Source of the DNA: Atkinsonella hypoxylon
Lineage: Eukaryota > Ascomycota > Sordariomycetes > Hypocreales > Clavicipitaceae
Direction of reading: 5' to 3'
NCBI GenBank assembly: GCA_000729835.1
Contig: JFHB01000018.1
Location: 186,001-250,000 of the forward strand
DNA length: 64,000 nt
The translations under genes and the position numbers were made by a program. Numbering within the stretch: position 1 is the first letter of the stretch; each line of letters begins with the position of its first letter. The notes beneath the pieces are model-generated. The model searched no databases. It had not been told where the DNA came from and saw nothing but the letters and a program-made list of their open reading frames with translations. Positions 43,985-54,669 of this stretch are shown here, piece by piece.

Positions 43985-45226
43985 ATGCCCGCCAAGTTCG
44001 CGCTGCAAACCTTCCTGGCAGCTACCCGCAGTGCCTTGCATACCCCCGCGGAACAGCAATCGCTTACTTTTGTGGTCGGAAATGAATCTGCAGGTAATCG
44101 ACACGCGGATGAAAACCCTTCATGACCAGCGCAATCATTGCTTGACCTCTGAAACAAAAGTCTACTAGACCTAGATTCGCTCTGCTCCGCCATCGTCTAC
44201 GCCTTCGTCCTCACACACACTACCCCTCATGGCCTCCACATCCCAATCTCGAATCTGCCACGAGCGGACCTTGCGCTCCGCACAGAGATGACAGCTGTTC
44301 TACGACATGCCGGTCTTACAACAGATCATCTCCTCACACTCTCTGACCTACCCGAATTGCAGCCTAAAGACACCCGCTGGCTGCTCGTCGACCACAACTG
44401 CCTCACCGGCCCGCTCAAGAAATTCGCCAGCCGGGTAACAGGCTGCGTGGACCACCATGTCGACGAGGGCATCGTGGACAAGGACGCTCAGCCCAGGGTG
44501 ATTGAACCGTGCGGCAGCTGCATGAGTCTCGTAGTGCATGAGTGCAAACAGGCTTGGAAAGAACTATATCAGCAAAGTGAAAGGGACCCAGCGGAGCACG
44601 ACAAGCTCGTCAGGCTCAGCCTTGCGCCAATCCTGCTCGACACCACCAATCTCACCGCTGCTTCAAAGGTCCGCCCGAAAGACACCGATGCCGTAGCTTT
44701 TCTAAAGAGCCAACTTCGCGATCAGAGCTTCGACCTGACGCATTATTATGACTCCATCAACGCTGTCAAAGAAGACATCTCTACTCTTTCTTTCCGGGAC
44801 ATCTTTCGCAAGGACTACAAAGAATGGGAGGAAGGAGGTCTCACTCTCGGCGTAAGCTGTATCGTCCAGAGTTTCGAATATCTTCTTGAAAACGTGGGAA
44901 CCGAACAGACTTTCCTGAAAGACCTCTCTTCATGGTCACAAGAGCGGAAGCTAGACATGACAGTCGTCATGACGACGAGCCACTCCGGTGGGAACTTCCA
45001 CCGACAGCTTCTCGTATGGGGCTTGAACAAACAGGGCCAAGAATCAGTGGGGAGATTCAAGGATATCGCGACCGAGCAACTGAAGTTGGAGCCATGGCGG
45101 GGTGGGCAAATGGACGATGGAGAGTCAAGGTTCGCGTGGGGACAGTTCGAGCTGGCGGCTAGCAGGAAGCAGGTTGCCCCGTTGTTGAGAGAAGTGTTGC
45201 AGCCCAGTCCGGAGCAGAAAATTTGA
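43985..45226 (+). CDS. PPX1: Exopolyphosphatase PPX1 (DHH family)
   Basis: The gene encodes an exopolyphosphatase that removes terminal phosphates from inorganic polyphosphate, usually cytosolic, with a mitochondrial form in yeast. Exons 43985-44093 and 44169-45226 give 388 residues. The 75-nt intron interrupts the first metal motif; splicing rebuilds GNESADLDSLCSAIVYAF with its Asp ligands near residue 38. Later come WLLVDHNCLTGPLKKF and the DHH motif GCVDHHVDEG near 131, followed by EPCGSCMSLV. The DHHA2 domain follows, with FRKDYKEWEEGGLTLGVSCI and MTVVMTTSH. All ligands expected of the family are present. The promoter holds CCAAT and CACGTG motifs. Confidence 0.93.
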
Positions 45227-45540
45227 TATGCCTAGATTCGGATTTTCCATCTATGTAACATTGAGATTTTACACTAGATTTATAGACGCGGCGGAGATAG
45301 AATATTGCGCGTATCAGAGACGGACGACCACGCTCTGATTGGGTACGAGTTACACGGGATGAGTTATGTGCTCATATACATGTGTCCCGAGTGTTAGCCT
45401 AAAGTACGTGCTCAAAAATGCCGATTCGTTACTATATAATGTACAAACAAACATCTCATCAAGATGCTACTTCCTTCTTTATACAACGGTAAAATACCAG
45501 GTTTCTCTTAATTTTACGAAATTGTTGCAAAGCAAGTTCC
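45227..45540. other. Convergent intergenic region
   Basis: A 314-bp gap between the stops of PPX1 and ATP25, with AT-rich 3'-UTR-like sequence and no gene. Confidence 0.5.
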
Positions 45541-47445
45541 CTAGTCCGATGCGCTAGCGTCATATATATTGCTCAAATAATGTTCCCTCTGCTCTCGAGC
45601 CTGCTTTCCAATAAGTGTCCGATTCATCTCTTCGACCTCTTTGAGCATGCGCAAGAATTCGCGACGTCGTAGACGCCTCCTGCCGATGGTGTCGAGAAGA
45701 TCCTCGGGAGGCGGAGTATGGAGCAGTTCCTCTGCTGCGGGATCCGCGACCAGAATGCACGCCTTCAAGGCTTTGTACAGTGGGCCAACTGGGAGCACTA
45801 CAGGTCTCTCCTTCAGCATCTCGGGATATATCCATCGCAAGGCTTCGTTGCACATCCTCGTGTCTCGGGTGGCAACAAGTACCTTGTACACAAGTTCGTA
45901 AATTTCTGTTGGCCTTCTGATGCAGTACCTTGCTGGGGCATGGAATGTATCCCAGAAACGATCCCAGGACTGTCGCATAGCGTAGGCGGTCATTAAACGC
46001 AGCGTTTGACTGTGTTCCAGTGGCTCTTGCTGCTGGCGAAGAAGATATTCCAGGTTCTCCTGAGCCCGTTTGAGCTCGGCTCCGTATGCGGGCGAATCAA
46101 GTATCGCTTCGATCAGAGTGACGAGAACGTCCTTAGACTGCACAAGCATCCCCCGCTCACCTGCTGTGGAAAGCAATCGGTCGATAATCTGCAGCCGAGT
46201 GAGAGAATCATCTTCTGTGCTGGAAGCCTCGAGCACTGCATGTATCAAGCGGTCGAGTATTTCTGGACTCATATGTGTTCCCGAAATTTGCATGTTTGTG
46301 ATATGTTGCTGTAGCTCTGCAAGCTCGAAAGTATTTGCCTCGGAGTTGGCATTTTGTTCAGTTGATGTTTCTGTGAATGTAGACGTTGTATTATCTCCAG
46401 ATGAAGGACTCGTGGAGGATGTTGAATAATACCTCCTCTGCTGAGAGGCTTGTTGCATCTTTTGCCATTGGATGGCTGATTCTGTTTTCGAAAGTTGTAG
46501 TTTAGACGCCACTAATGACTCGAGTTTCTCGCCATCGTGAGGACTGTGACCCTTAATCTTCATGGTTTGTTCCAGGTTTCTCTTCAGAACTCCTTGCCAT
46601 AGCGTTTCTAAGTCAAGTTCATTCCGTCGAAGCTCTGTCATGCATTGAACCACAATCGTGGACCCTGTGGGTGCTCCTCCAAACCCGGAGAACCGTCCAG
46701 TTTCATCAAAGCGAGCAGTTTCATCCGTCATAGCATCGCTTGCTCGAAAATTGACGCACACCCAACCCGTCGATATACCGTTGTCGCCACCTGGCAGGAT
46801 CGTGGTATTAGTTCCCATGAGTTTCGCCCTTTTTCGCAAGCGGCGCAACTTTGTTTTCAATTCTCCAGGGCCAATGAGCCCATCTGCTCGCGCATCAACC
46901 TTGTAGTTTCGTCGTAGCCATCGCACAAATCGGCCAGCGGCCACATGTAGATGCCGTTCACTGCGAGCGGTTGCAAACAGCATGATCAGGTTCGGTCCAA
47001 GGGCAGCTGGAGGGTCCAAATCACGCAGGTCCATGAGTGATATGTCATCGAGGCCCATATCCTCGAAAACATACTTGATCATTGGCTGTATGAGTGCTGG
47101 AGCTTCTGCAGGAGGCTTCGGGAGGTTTGGCGTGTGCAAATTCTGAAGGTGTGTAGGGGCCTCCACTTCGAGAAACCACGGCTTTTCAATTTTTGCGCAG
47201 TTGGTCGGGTTAGGGTCACTATGGCTATGTGTTGCCTCAGAAGTCTGAGGAGCTTGTGTCGCTGGAGGACTATTCGTGCGTTTTTGGTCGGAATTGAAAA
47301 ATCTAGTATTTGCTTGGGTGGTGATGCAAGGTGACCCTTGCCGCAATGTACGCAGTATGAACGGCGGCTCGGCCGTAACGGCTCTAATTATTAGTTTTCT
47401 GCATCCAGAGCACCATAATGAGGCGACTGGAGGTCGTGCAAACAT
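45541..47445 (-). CDS. ATP25: Mitochondrial ATP25 (RsfS-like domain plus ATP9 mRNA-stability domain)
   Basis: ATP25 is a mitochondrial inner-membrane or matrix protein; in yeast its C-terminal half stabilises the ATP9 (OLI1) mRNA and its N-terminal half supports assembly of the Atp9 ring. It is a single exon of 634 residues. The first 50 residues are basic and hydroxylated, as in a mitochondrial presequence. The RsfS/Iojap-like domain spans about 120-240 (IKYVFEDMGLDDISLMDLRD, then LIMLFATARSERHLHVAAGR and FVRWLRRNYKV). The helical C-terminal domain covers about 380-634 (HMSPEILDRLIHAVLEASST, LKRAQENLEYLLRQQQEPLE, then MLKERPVVLPVGPLYKALKA). The gene diverges from the mitochondrial RNA polymerase gene. 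Confidence 0.93.
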   Translation of the reverse strand: MFARPPVASLWCSGCRKLIIRAVTAEPPFILRTLRQGSPCITTQANTRFFNSDQKRTNSPPATQAPQTSEATHSHSDPNPTNCAKIEKPWFLEVEAPTHLQNLHTPNLPKPPAEAPALIQPMIKYVFEDMGLDDISLMDLRDLDPPAALGPNLIMLFATARSERHLHVAAGRFVRWLRRNYKVDARADGLIGPGELKTKLRRLRKRAKLMGTNTTILPGGDNGISTGWVCVNFRASDAMTDETARFDETGRFSGFGGAPTGSTIVVQCMTELRRNELDLETLWQGVLKRNLEQTMKIKGHSPHDGEKLESLVASKLQLSKTESAIQWQKMQQASQQRRYYSTSSTSPSSGDNTTSTFTETSTEQNANSEANTFELAELQQHITNMQISGTHMSPEILDRLIHAVLEASSTEDDSLTRLQIIDRLLSTAGERGMLVQSKDVLVTLIEAILDSPAYGAELKRAQENLEYLLRQQQEPLEHSQTLRLMTAYAMRQSWDRFWDTFHAPARYCIRRPTEIYELVYKVLVATRDTRMCNEALRWIYPEMLKERPVVLPVGPLYKALKACILVADPAAEELLHTPPPEDLLDTIGRRRLRRREFLRMLKEVEEMNRTLIGKQAREQREHYLSNIYDASASD

Positions 47446-47905
47446 TCTCTTCTACTGCTTGATAGGAGCATGCAGCATTTGTCTGGTTGTCCACGCTCGC
47501 ACTCAAGCTTCCCAGCCTGGAAGGACTAGGACGAAGGCTTCAACTTTTTTTGCGGGTCACGTCGTTCAGGTCACGTGACAGATATCCTGGAGTGGCCAAT
47601 TCCATTGCGAAATGTGAGGAGCATTGAATAACTATGGCGAAAATTTTGGACGGAGCTCTTCGCCCCCCCTATCGATTGCCTCTCTCAGCATATATTTTTT
47701 GCCCCTTCCTTCATCTTCATTCATCCGGACGATACACCCTTTCTTACCTCATCATACTTTGTTCACTGCGGTCTTTGTTCCTGTCTTTATACATCTCTCA
47801 AGGAAAAAAAAATCAAATGCTCTAATTTGTCAAACTGTCTCAGCATCTCCTGTTGAGACCAATTTATTCTCTGTCGCATGCGCTTATCATCACCAAATCC
47901 TCACA
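47446..47905. promoter_or_regulatory. Shared divergent promoter of ATP25 and RPO41
   Basis: This 460-bp interval drives two mitochondrial genes in opposite directions. It holds a palindromic GTCACGTGAC (47570-47579), a second partial GGTCACGT just upstream, and GGCCAAT (47594-47600). In yeast, Cbf1 binds TCACGTG and the Hap complex binds CCAAT at respiratory genes; use of these sites here is inference. Confidence 0.6.
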
Positions 47906-50900
47906 ATGTTCAGTCGGCCTACACGGAGCAGTCTGCTTGCTCAGCGAGCCGCCGTAACGAAGTCTCTTCACTGTGCATCTAGACTCTCTTGTGTGTCACA
48001 ACCGCACTTTTCACTGCGAGGTCGAAGATCGTTGGTAACTAGGCAATTTCGACCGTGGCGCCGGCGTGAGCTTGGAGACAGCATGAGCCAGTATCTCCAC
48101 GAGCGAAGTTTGGCTACTGCAGTCAGTGATGTCAGTCTCGATGGACTGCTCTATGATCGCCTCCCTGATGCTGCCCTCCCGCCTTTTCAACCACAATCGC
48201 TTCAACAACATAGCTTCCGTGCCTTGAAATATCCCGCTCCGTTGACGATACCCGAACCCGGCCCTCCCAAAGCCGCTACCAAGATTAATACCTATGGTAT
48301 CCCGGGAGACACAGAGGACATGCTGCCCGTTTTCGATGCATGCATTCGAGTCGGTAAGCTCGACAGAGCTGCGTTGGTATTGAAGAGGTTCAATATAATG
48401 GGTACATTGTCTGGCGAGGAACGCATCCTTCTCCACAACAAGTACCTGCGCACTTCGCTACTGCAAATGCGCACAAGTCCTGATCGACGTCAAGCTGAGC
48501 AACTTCACACATGGTACGAACTGCAAATACGAAGCAAAGGGTTGCCCCATACAGCCGAAACAATTGCATGTATGCTCAAGGCATCTCTTTTGTCCGAACG
48601 AGGGCCGAGGTTACATCGACTCGTGAAGAGATATATGGGAATGGCACCGGGCGAATCCGGTCTTCGAGTGCTCACCATGGCTGACATCTTGAGCGATCAA
48701 GACTTAGCTGTAATCACTGACATTTGCCCCACATATAACTTTACCATGGAAGAAGATGATTTTGTTGATCCATCAAAAACAATTGGCGCGGAGTTTGAGC
48801 TGGGAGAATCAGATAAATTCACTGAAGAAACAGCAACATCTTTGCCCTCCGAGGAATCAGAGCTTGTTGAAACGCCGCAACGAGGCGACGGGCTGTCATC
48901 GTTAAAGCAAGGATTACGATTACTTAACAATTTGCAAGACGTTGACATGTCAAAAATGACAAGTGCTGATCGACACGAAATTCAGCTCGAGCTCGAACGT
49001 GACTCCATCGGATGTGCTATTCAGAGATGGAGGCAGGCTAACAAGGACATGCAGAGAATGGGTATCAATACAGCTCTCAGCCCTTCGTCAGCTGAAGCTT
49101 CTTTGTCCCAACACATGGCTAGATGGCTTGATGCCATGGAGAGGAGACTCAAAGAGGAACTTATACTAGTCGAGACATCGGAGAATAAGACAACGAAGTC
49201 CGATCAAGATCTCGAACGATGCATGTATGGTCCATTGATTCAGCAAGCCGAGCCCGCGCGACTTGCGGCTATCACTATTCTGTCCGTTCTTAATCTTGGC
49301 GCTATCCAGGGCGTGGATAAAGGCATCATTGTGAGCCGTGTTATCACAAATGTAGCCAAGCTCGTCCAAGAGGATATTGAAATGCAACGGAGAGGCAAGT
49401 CAGAGAAGACAAGGGGGCGTTCCAGAGTCACCTTTACGGCACCCACCCCATCGCCAAACAAAAATGATGCAAATACTCAACCAGAATCCACACGCATGAT
49501 TCTCGAATCACCCGAAACAGCCCACAATTTGGAGGAGGCGACACGGAAGCCTTGGTCCATGCTAATCAGAGCCCAAGTCGGTTCTGTCTTATTAAAGCTT
49601 TTGATCGAAACTGCTAAGGTCAAGGTGACCACCCAGCATTCTGTCACGAATGAGAATGTCAGTCAATTACAACCGGCTTTCACCCACCTCCAACAGCCTC
49701 GAAAAGGCAAGAAGCTCGGTGTACTATATCTTAATTCTCAGCTGCTGGAGCAAATGAAGAGAGAACCTGTAGGCGACTTTATTGCCAAGCACCTTCCGAT
49801 GATTATAGAGCCCAAGCCGTGGCGACGAATCAATGTAGGCGGATTCCTCGAGAGCAAGACGTCGCTGGTGCGAGTCAAGCCGGGCGATGTGGAACAGAAG
49901 TTGTACACAAATGCCGCTATTCAGAGTGGTGACATGAAGCAAGTATTCAAGGGACTTGATGTGCTTGGAAAGACTGCATGGCAGATCAATAAGAATGTCC
50001 TAAAGGTCATGACAGAAGCTTGGAATTCAGGAGAAGAGATTGCCAATATGCCGCCACTGAACCCCGACTTCGAAATCCCTCGCGAGCCTGACTCCTCCGC
50101 CGATCCCTTGACGAGGAAGGCTTGGATCCGTGCCGTGAAAGTGATTGAGAATGAGCGATCTGCAATGCATTCGCAAAGATGTTACATGAACCTCCAATTG
50201 GAAGTTGCGCGAACATTCAGGAATCAAACGATATATTTCCCACACAATGTCGACTACCGAGGGAGAGCCTACCCGATTCCAACGTATCTTAATCACATGG
50301 GAGCAGACCACACCAGAGCTATTTTGAAATTTGCGCGCGGTAAGGAGTTAGGGGCTCGAGGATTGCGTTGGCTCAAGATTCACCTCGCCAACCTGTATGG
50401 CTTGGACAAATCTAGCTTTGATGAGCGTGAAGCGTTCGCAAACGACAATCTCGCCAACATTGTTGATTCTGCCACGAACCCACTGAATGGAAGTCGATGG
50501 TGGCTGAAGGCCGAGGATCCCTGGCAGTGTCTGGCGGCATGTTTCGAATTGAAAGCAGCGTTGGACCTCCCGGATCCCACCAAGTTTGTGTCACAGTTGC
50601 CTGTTCACCAAGATGGTACTTGTAACGGCCTGCAACATTATGCCGCCTTAGGTGGCGATACTTGGGGAGCGAAACAAGTCAACTTGGAACCAGGTGACCG
50701 TCCCGCAGATGTCTACTCAGCCGTTGCGGATCTGGTCAAGAAGGCAATCAATGACGACGCGGGAAAGAATAACAGATTCGCGCAAGTTCTTCAAGGTAAA
50801 GTTACCAGAAAGGTTGTCAAACAGACGGTAATGACCAATGTATATGGAGTTACCTTCTCTGGTGCTAAGAAGCAGGTCTGCAAACAGATTGATGCACTGT

Positions 50901-52200
50901 ACCCTAATCTGGGCAAAGAATGTGGAATCCCTAATCTGTTGCTTTCCACATACATTGCCAAGCACATCTTCAAGGCGCTTGCCACAATGTTTCGTGGCGC
51001 TCATAACATTCAGGACTGGCTTGGCGAGGTTGGTAGTCGGGTTTGTCGCGCTCTAACTCCAGCCCAGCTTCAGCAGATCGCAGACAGCTACTCCGGCGTC
51101 AAAGCTGAGGACGGAGGCAAAGGCAGGAAAAGTAAGAAGACGACTAGCTCCAGCAAGTCTGGTTTTGAGGAGCTCACCCAGCAATTTCGCTCCTCGGTCG
51201 TTTGGACGACACCTCTTCGCATGCCCGTTGTGCAACCTTATCGCAAGAGCAATACAAGAGAAGTCAGAACTTGCCTCCAGTCCGTTGTCTATCCTGTCAG
51301 TGACCAAACGGACCCGGTCAATCGCAGAAAGCAGCTTCAAGGTTTCCCGCCTAATTTTATCCACTCTTTGGATGCAAGCCACATGCTTCTCTCTGCTTTG
51401 CAGTGTTACGAAAAGGATCTCAACTTCGCGGCGGTTCATGACTCGTTCTGGACGCACGCGGCTGATATAGACACCATGAACAGCGTCTTACGGGAGGCAT
51501 TTATCCAAATTCACGAGGAAGACGTCGTTGGTCGACTTGCCAAGGAGTTTGAGGCACGACACAAAGGCTCCCTGTATTTGTCTTATATCGACCCTTCCTC
51601 TCCCATTGCTATAAAGATCAAAGAGTTACGCAAGAAGAGCAAATTGTCGCCGAAAGAGGAGTTGCTGTTAGAACACAAGCGCAACACTCTTCGACTTTCA
51701 GGAAACCCATGGGATCTAGAGGCCGCGAAACAAATCATCACGCCTGCATCTGTGTACGAAGAGATGTCTGGAGCAGAAGCCGATGTGGAGATCAAGGAAG
51801 ACGCCAAAGGCTTGGGTCTCGGCGAAATATCTGCAAGTGAAGTCGATGACGTGGCTGCCATGGTCGAAGCGGATGGAATGTGCGGAGAGGATGAAGATAA
51901 TATGTCTCATGAAGAGCAGGATCCGCTGCATGAAAGCTTCATGGAAGGCATGAATACGAAGATTTTTGAGTCTTGCATGTTGGAACGGAAGAAGACAGCC
52001 TCTAGCTCATCGAAACGAGGCACCCCAGTCCCAGTGTGGTTACCGCTTACAATTCCTGCGGTCCCCAAAAAGGTAAGATTTTCACCTTCAATGAATAGTT
52101 CGTCCAATAATGAGACACAGACCTAATTTTTTTTCTTTTTTTTTTCAAGGGTGACTTTGACGTTACACGTCTCCGCGAAAGTCAATATTTCTTTTCCTGA
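47906..52200 (+). CDS. RPO41: Mitochondrial DNA-directed RNA polymerase
   Basis: The single-subunit T7-like polymerase transcribes mitochondrial DNA. Exons 47906-52072 and 52150-52200 give 1405 residues. The start MFSRPTRSSLLAQRA begins a basic, Ser-rich mitochondrial presequence; the open frame extends further upstream but has no better start. The N-terminal extension reaches about residue 780. Catalytic motifs: PHNVDYRGRAYPIPTYLNH, motif A in VHQDGTCNGLQHYAALGGD (near 900), motif B in RKVVKQTVMTNVYGVTFSGA (near 970) and motif C in AAVHDSFWTHA (near 1178). An acidic insertion (EADVEIKEDAKGLGLGE and DEDNMSHEEQDP) lies near 1290-1340. The 77-nt terminal intron is needed for the conserved C-terminus GDFDVTRLRESQYFFS; reading through it gives an unrelated tail. 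Its promoter is shared with ATP25. Confidence 0.97.
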
Positions 52201-52766
52201 AACGCACAGTCAAAGTTAGTATTCTGCGTTGTATACTTGAAATCCCTGTATAAAAAGAGGTGGCACATATGGCTCTGGGAGCAATTTCTTGGTCATTTTT
52301 GACATGCGCTTAGCGATCACATTGTACTTTGGGAAGCATTCACATGGCGTACTGAGTATTGGGGCTTATTTTTCTTCTGAGAAGCAAGGAGTGAAGCTGG
52401 GATGGGTGAGATCTAGTGGTGCGGTATTGTATATCATCGATAGAATGCGTTATACATGTAGACGTGGGATATATGTGCTTCATAACTAGAACTAGAGCAT
52501 ATTGCGCTATGATAAGAGAAAGTGAAGATGAAATGATGTGGGTTTTCCATGCGCAAAGCTGAAGCGAATGGAGAGCACGGATGTTCGTGGAGAACAATGA
52601 TGTAGTGGTTACGTATAGTGAGGGTGCGGTATTTTGTCCATGTTATTGTGTTGGCCCTGCCTGGTATCTATGAAGACTTTTATATAAAGTAACATGAAAC
52701 ATAGCACATCATTATTGACCAAAATCCTTGGATACATAGCTGCATGTTTCTATGCCGCTACATGAA
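52201..52766. other. Convergent intergenic region
   Basis: The gap lies between converging RPO41 and the ARC1-like gene; AT-rich, with no gene or repeat recognised. Confidence 0.5.
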
Positions 52767-53963
52767 CTATCGCACAGCGGCGCCTTTCAGAGACTGAACA
52801 GTGCAAACACCACCACTCTCAGTAACCAATTTACCAATGTCCTTCTTATCCAGCTTCTCCACAACACCAGCGTCGAACACAACCTCCAGGTTCTCGTTTG
52901 TCGTAAACCCAGGCTGAAAGGTCTCCCAAATCTTCTTCTTGGGATTGAGGACACCCTCCGGTTCGCCGGCCCAGCCCTCGAAGAACACACGGTCACCAGC
53001 CTTGGCGCCTTCAGGAGGGGCAACCAGCTCGACGGGACCCTTGTCCTCGTCAACCTCACCCTCCTTTACCTTGGGCGACGCAGCCAGAACCATGGCACAT
53101 GACTTGACGCCCCGCATCTTGACGGGCTTGAGGTTGCACACGACGACGACTTTGCGACCTTGCATCTCCTCAAGTGGAACAAGGCCGTTGAGTCCGGAGC
53201 AGACGGTTCGGCAGACTTGGCCCTCGTATTCGACGTAGTCTTCGTTTCCGGCTGGGTCGCCCATAGCGATGGTGGAGACGTAAAGTGAGTCAGCATCGGG
53301 GTGGTTGATAGCTTTCAGGATGTGGCCGACGCGCAGGTCGATGAGGCAAGGGGAGAGGGGACCAGTTGCGGGAGCAGCCTTTTGCGGCTTGGGCGCTTTC
53401 TCTTTCTTCTCCTTCTTGGGCTTGTCGTCTCCCACGGCGGCAGAAGCAGCGCCCTTGACCTGGTCGACCTTCTCCTTGATCTTCCCTTTGGTGCGATCGA
53501 CGAGGGAAGCGTTCTTGTTGGCGCCGGCGGAACCACCTGTGGCGGTGGCAGCAGCCTTCTCCTTCTTCAAACGCTCCTTCTCGGCCTTGGCGTCGACGGG
53601 TGGCTTGACGTATTGGACGTCATCTTGATCAACGGCGAACTTCTGGTCGTCCTTGAGATCGAGGCCGAAGAGAGGAGAGCTCTGGACAAAGTCAAGATGG
53701 CGGACAATGTGGGGGTGGCCCTTCTCGCCTGTTCGCTCGGCGGGCGACCATTTTGCAACGACGGGGGACAAGGTCTCGTAGATGGCGACGTCGGCCTTGG
53801 AAGGTTTGCTGCCGAGGAGGGTGGTTCGGCTGGCGAGGTGGCTGTTGAGGGTTTCCAGAATGGAGGCCTTGTCGTCGCTTGACCTGAGGCGCTCAGAGGT
53901 GGTGAGCCACTGCTGGATCTCGGCCTCCTCGGTGGGAGTGTAGCTTTGGTGTGCGAAGGCCAT
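52767..53963 (-). CDS. ARC1: tRNA-binding aminoacyl-synthetase cofactor (ARC1/AIMP1-like)
   Basis: This is a cytosolic cofactor that binds tRNA and tethers methionyl- and glutamyl-tRNA synthetases in yeast. It is a single exon of 398 residues, starting at MAFAHQSYTPTEEAEIQQWL. An N-terminal GST-like domain (about 1-115; TLLGSKPSKADVAIYETLSP) precedes a basic Lys/Ala linker with KPKKEKKEKAPKPQKAAP near 190. The C-terminal EMAP-II-type OB-fold follows: LIDLRVGHILKAINHPDADS, YEGQVCRTVCSGLNGLVPLE, KVVVVCNLKPVKMRGVKSCA. This domain also occurs in tyrosyl- and methionyl-tRNA synthetases, but no synthetase core is present. Divergent from the Lsh-type gene. An alternative name would be an AIMP1/p43-like homologue; the ARC1 call follows the N-terminal GST-like fold. 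Confidence 0.93.
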   Translation of the reverse strand: MAFAHQSYTPTEEAEIQQWLTTSERLRSSDDKASILETLNSHLASRTTLLGSKPSKADVAIYETLSPVVAKWSPAERTGEKGHPHIVRHLDFVQSSPLFGLDLKDDQKFAVDQDDVQYVKPPVDAKAEKERLKKEKAAATATGGSAGANKNASLVDRTKGKIKEKVDQVKGAASAAVGDDKPKKEKKEKAPKPQKAAPATGPLSPCLIDLRVGHILKAINHPDADSLYVSTIAMGDPAGNEDYVEYEGQVCRTVCSGLNGLVPLEEMQGRKVVVVCNLKPVKMRGVKSCAMVLAASPKVKEGEVDEDKGPVELVAPPEGAKAGDRVFFEGWAGEPEGVLNPKKKIWETFQPGFTTNENLEVVFDAGVVEKLDKKDIGKLVTESGGVCTVQSLKGAAVR

Positions 53964-54669
53964 CTTGGTCAATTGACGGGTGGGGAGAGGAGAGAGGGCC
54001 CTGATGGTGGGACGTAAGGCACGGAGGGGAAACAGTTTCGAGAAGTGTAGGAAGCCCGCCTTTTCGGGGGAGGCTTCTTCTTATCGGGAGGGGTGGGTTT
54101 TTGGAGTTTGTGACCGAAGTCTACGAAGTGTATGTATGTACGGAGTAACTAGGGGCGGGATATAATTTGTGTGAGCAAATTGGGTAAGTTGGGTGCGGCT
54201 TAGTCATGTCTGGCATTCAACCCCTGTCTGAGTCCGGGATCCATTAACGCGTCAGGAAGCGACCGCTCACGTGACTGCGCATCCGAGTCGCGTGTCTGTG
54301 CGTCATGAACTTTCCAAAAGGCTGCGCGTGTTTCTGAAATGACTCGCCGTCATACATTTTGCACAAAGCAAAAAGTCACCTCTCCTTTACTAGACTCTCA
54401 CTTTGTTTTTCATGGGAGGCAGGGCTGCAAGTGGCAACATAGACTTGATTGCATTTCGATTTCTCTCATTTACATTTACACACCAAGCATATATCTATAG
54501 ATAGATTTCTTCCTTACTAGTCCGTGAATTGGCCATTCCCGTTACGATCGCCACTCTTGATCTTACCACGTCACATCGCAACTGTCGAGACAATTGCATC
54601 CACCAACGCCAACCCGCCGATCTGGACTCTTATCAGAATACTTCCAACTTTGTAATCGGCAATTTTGCC
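53964..54669. promoter_or_regulatory. Divergent promoter of ARC1-like and Lsh-type genes
   Basis: A 706-bp interval with CTCACGTGACT (palindromic core TCACGTGA at 54267-54274) about 300 bp from one start and 400 bp from the other. The same core occurs in the ATP25-RPO41 promoter. No further gene is supported. Confidence 0.55.

Noticed and set aside
53301..53882. 193-codon plus-strand open frame
   Set aside because: It is antisense to the ARC1-like gene; Leu/Gly/Val-rich composition reflects codon bias of the real gene on the other strand.
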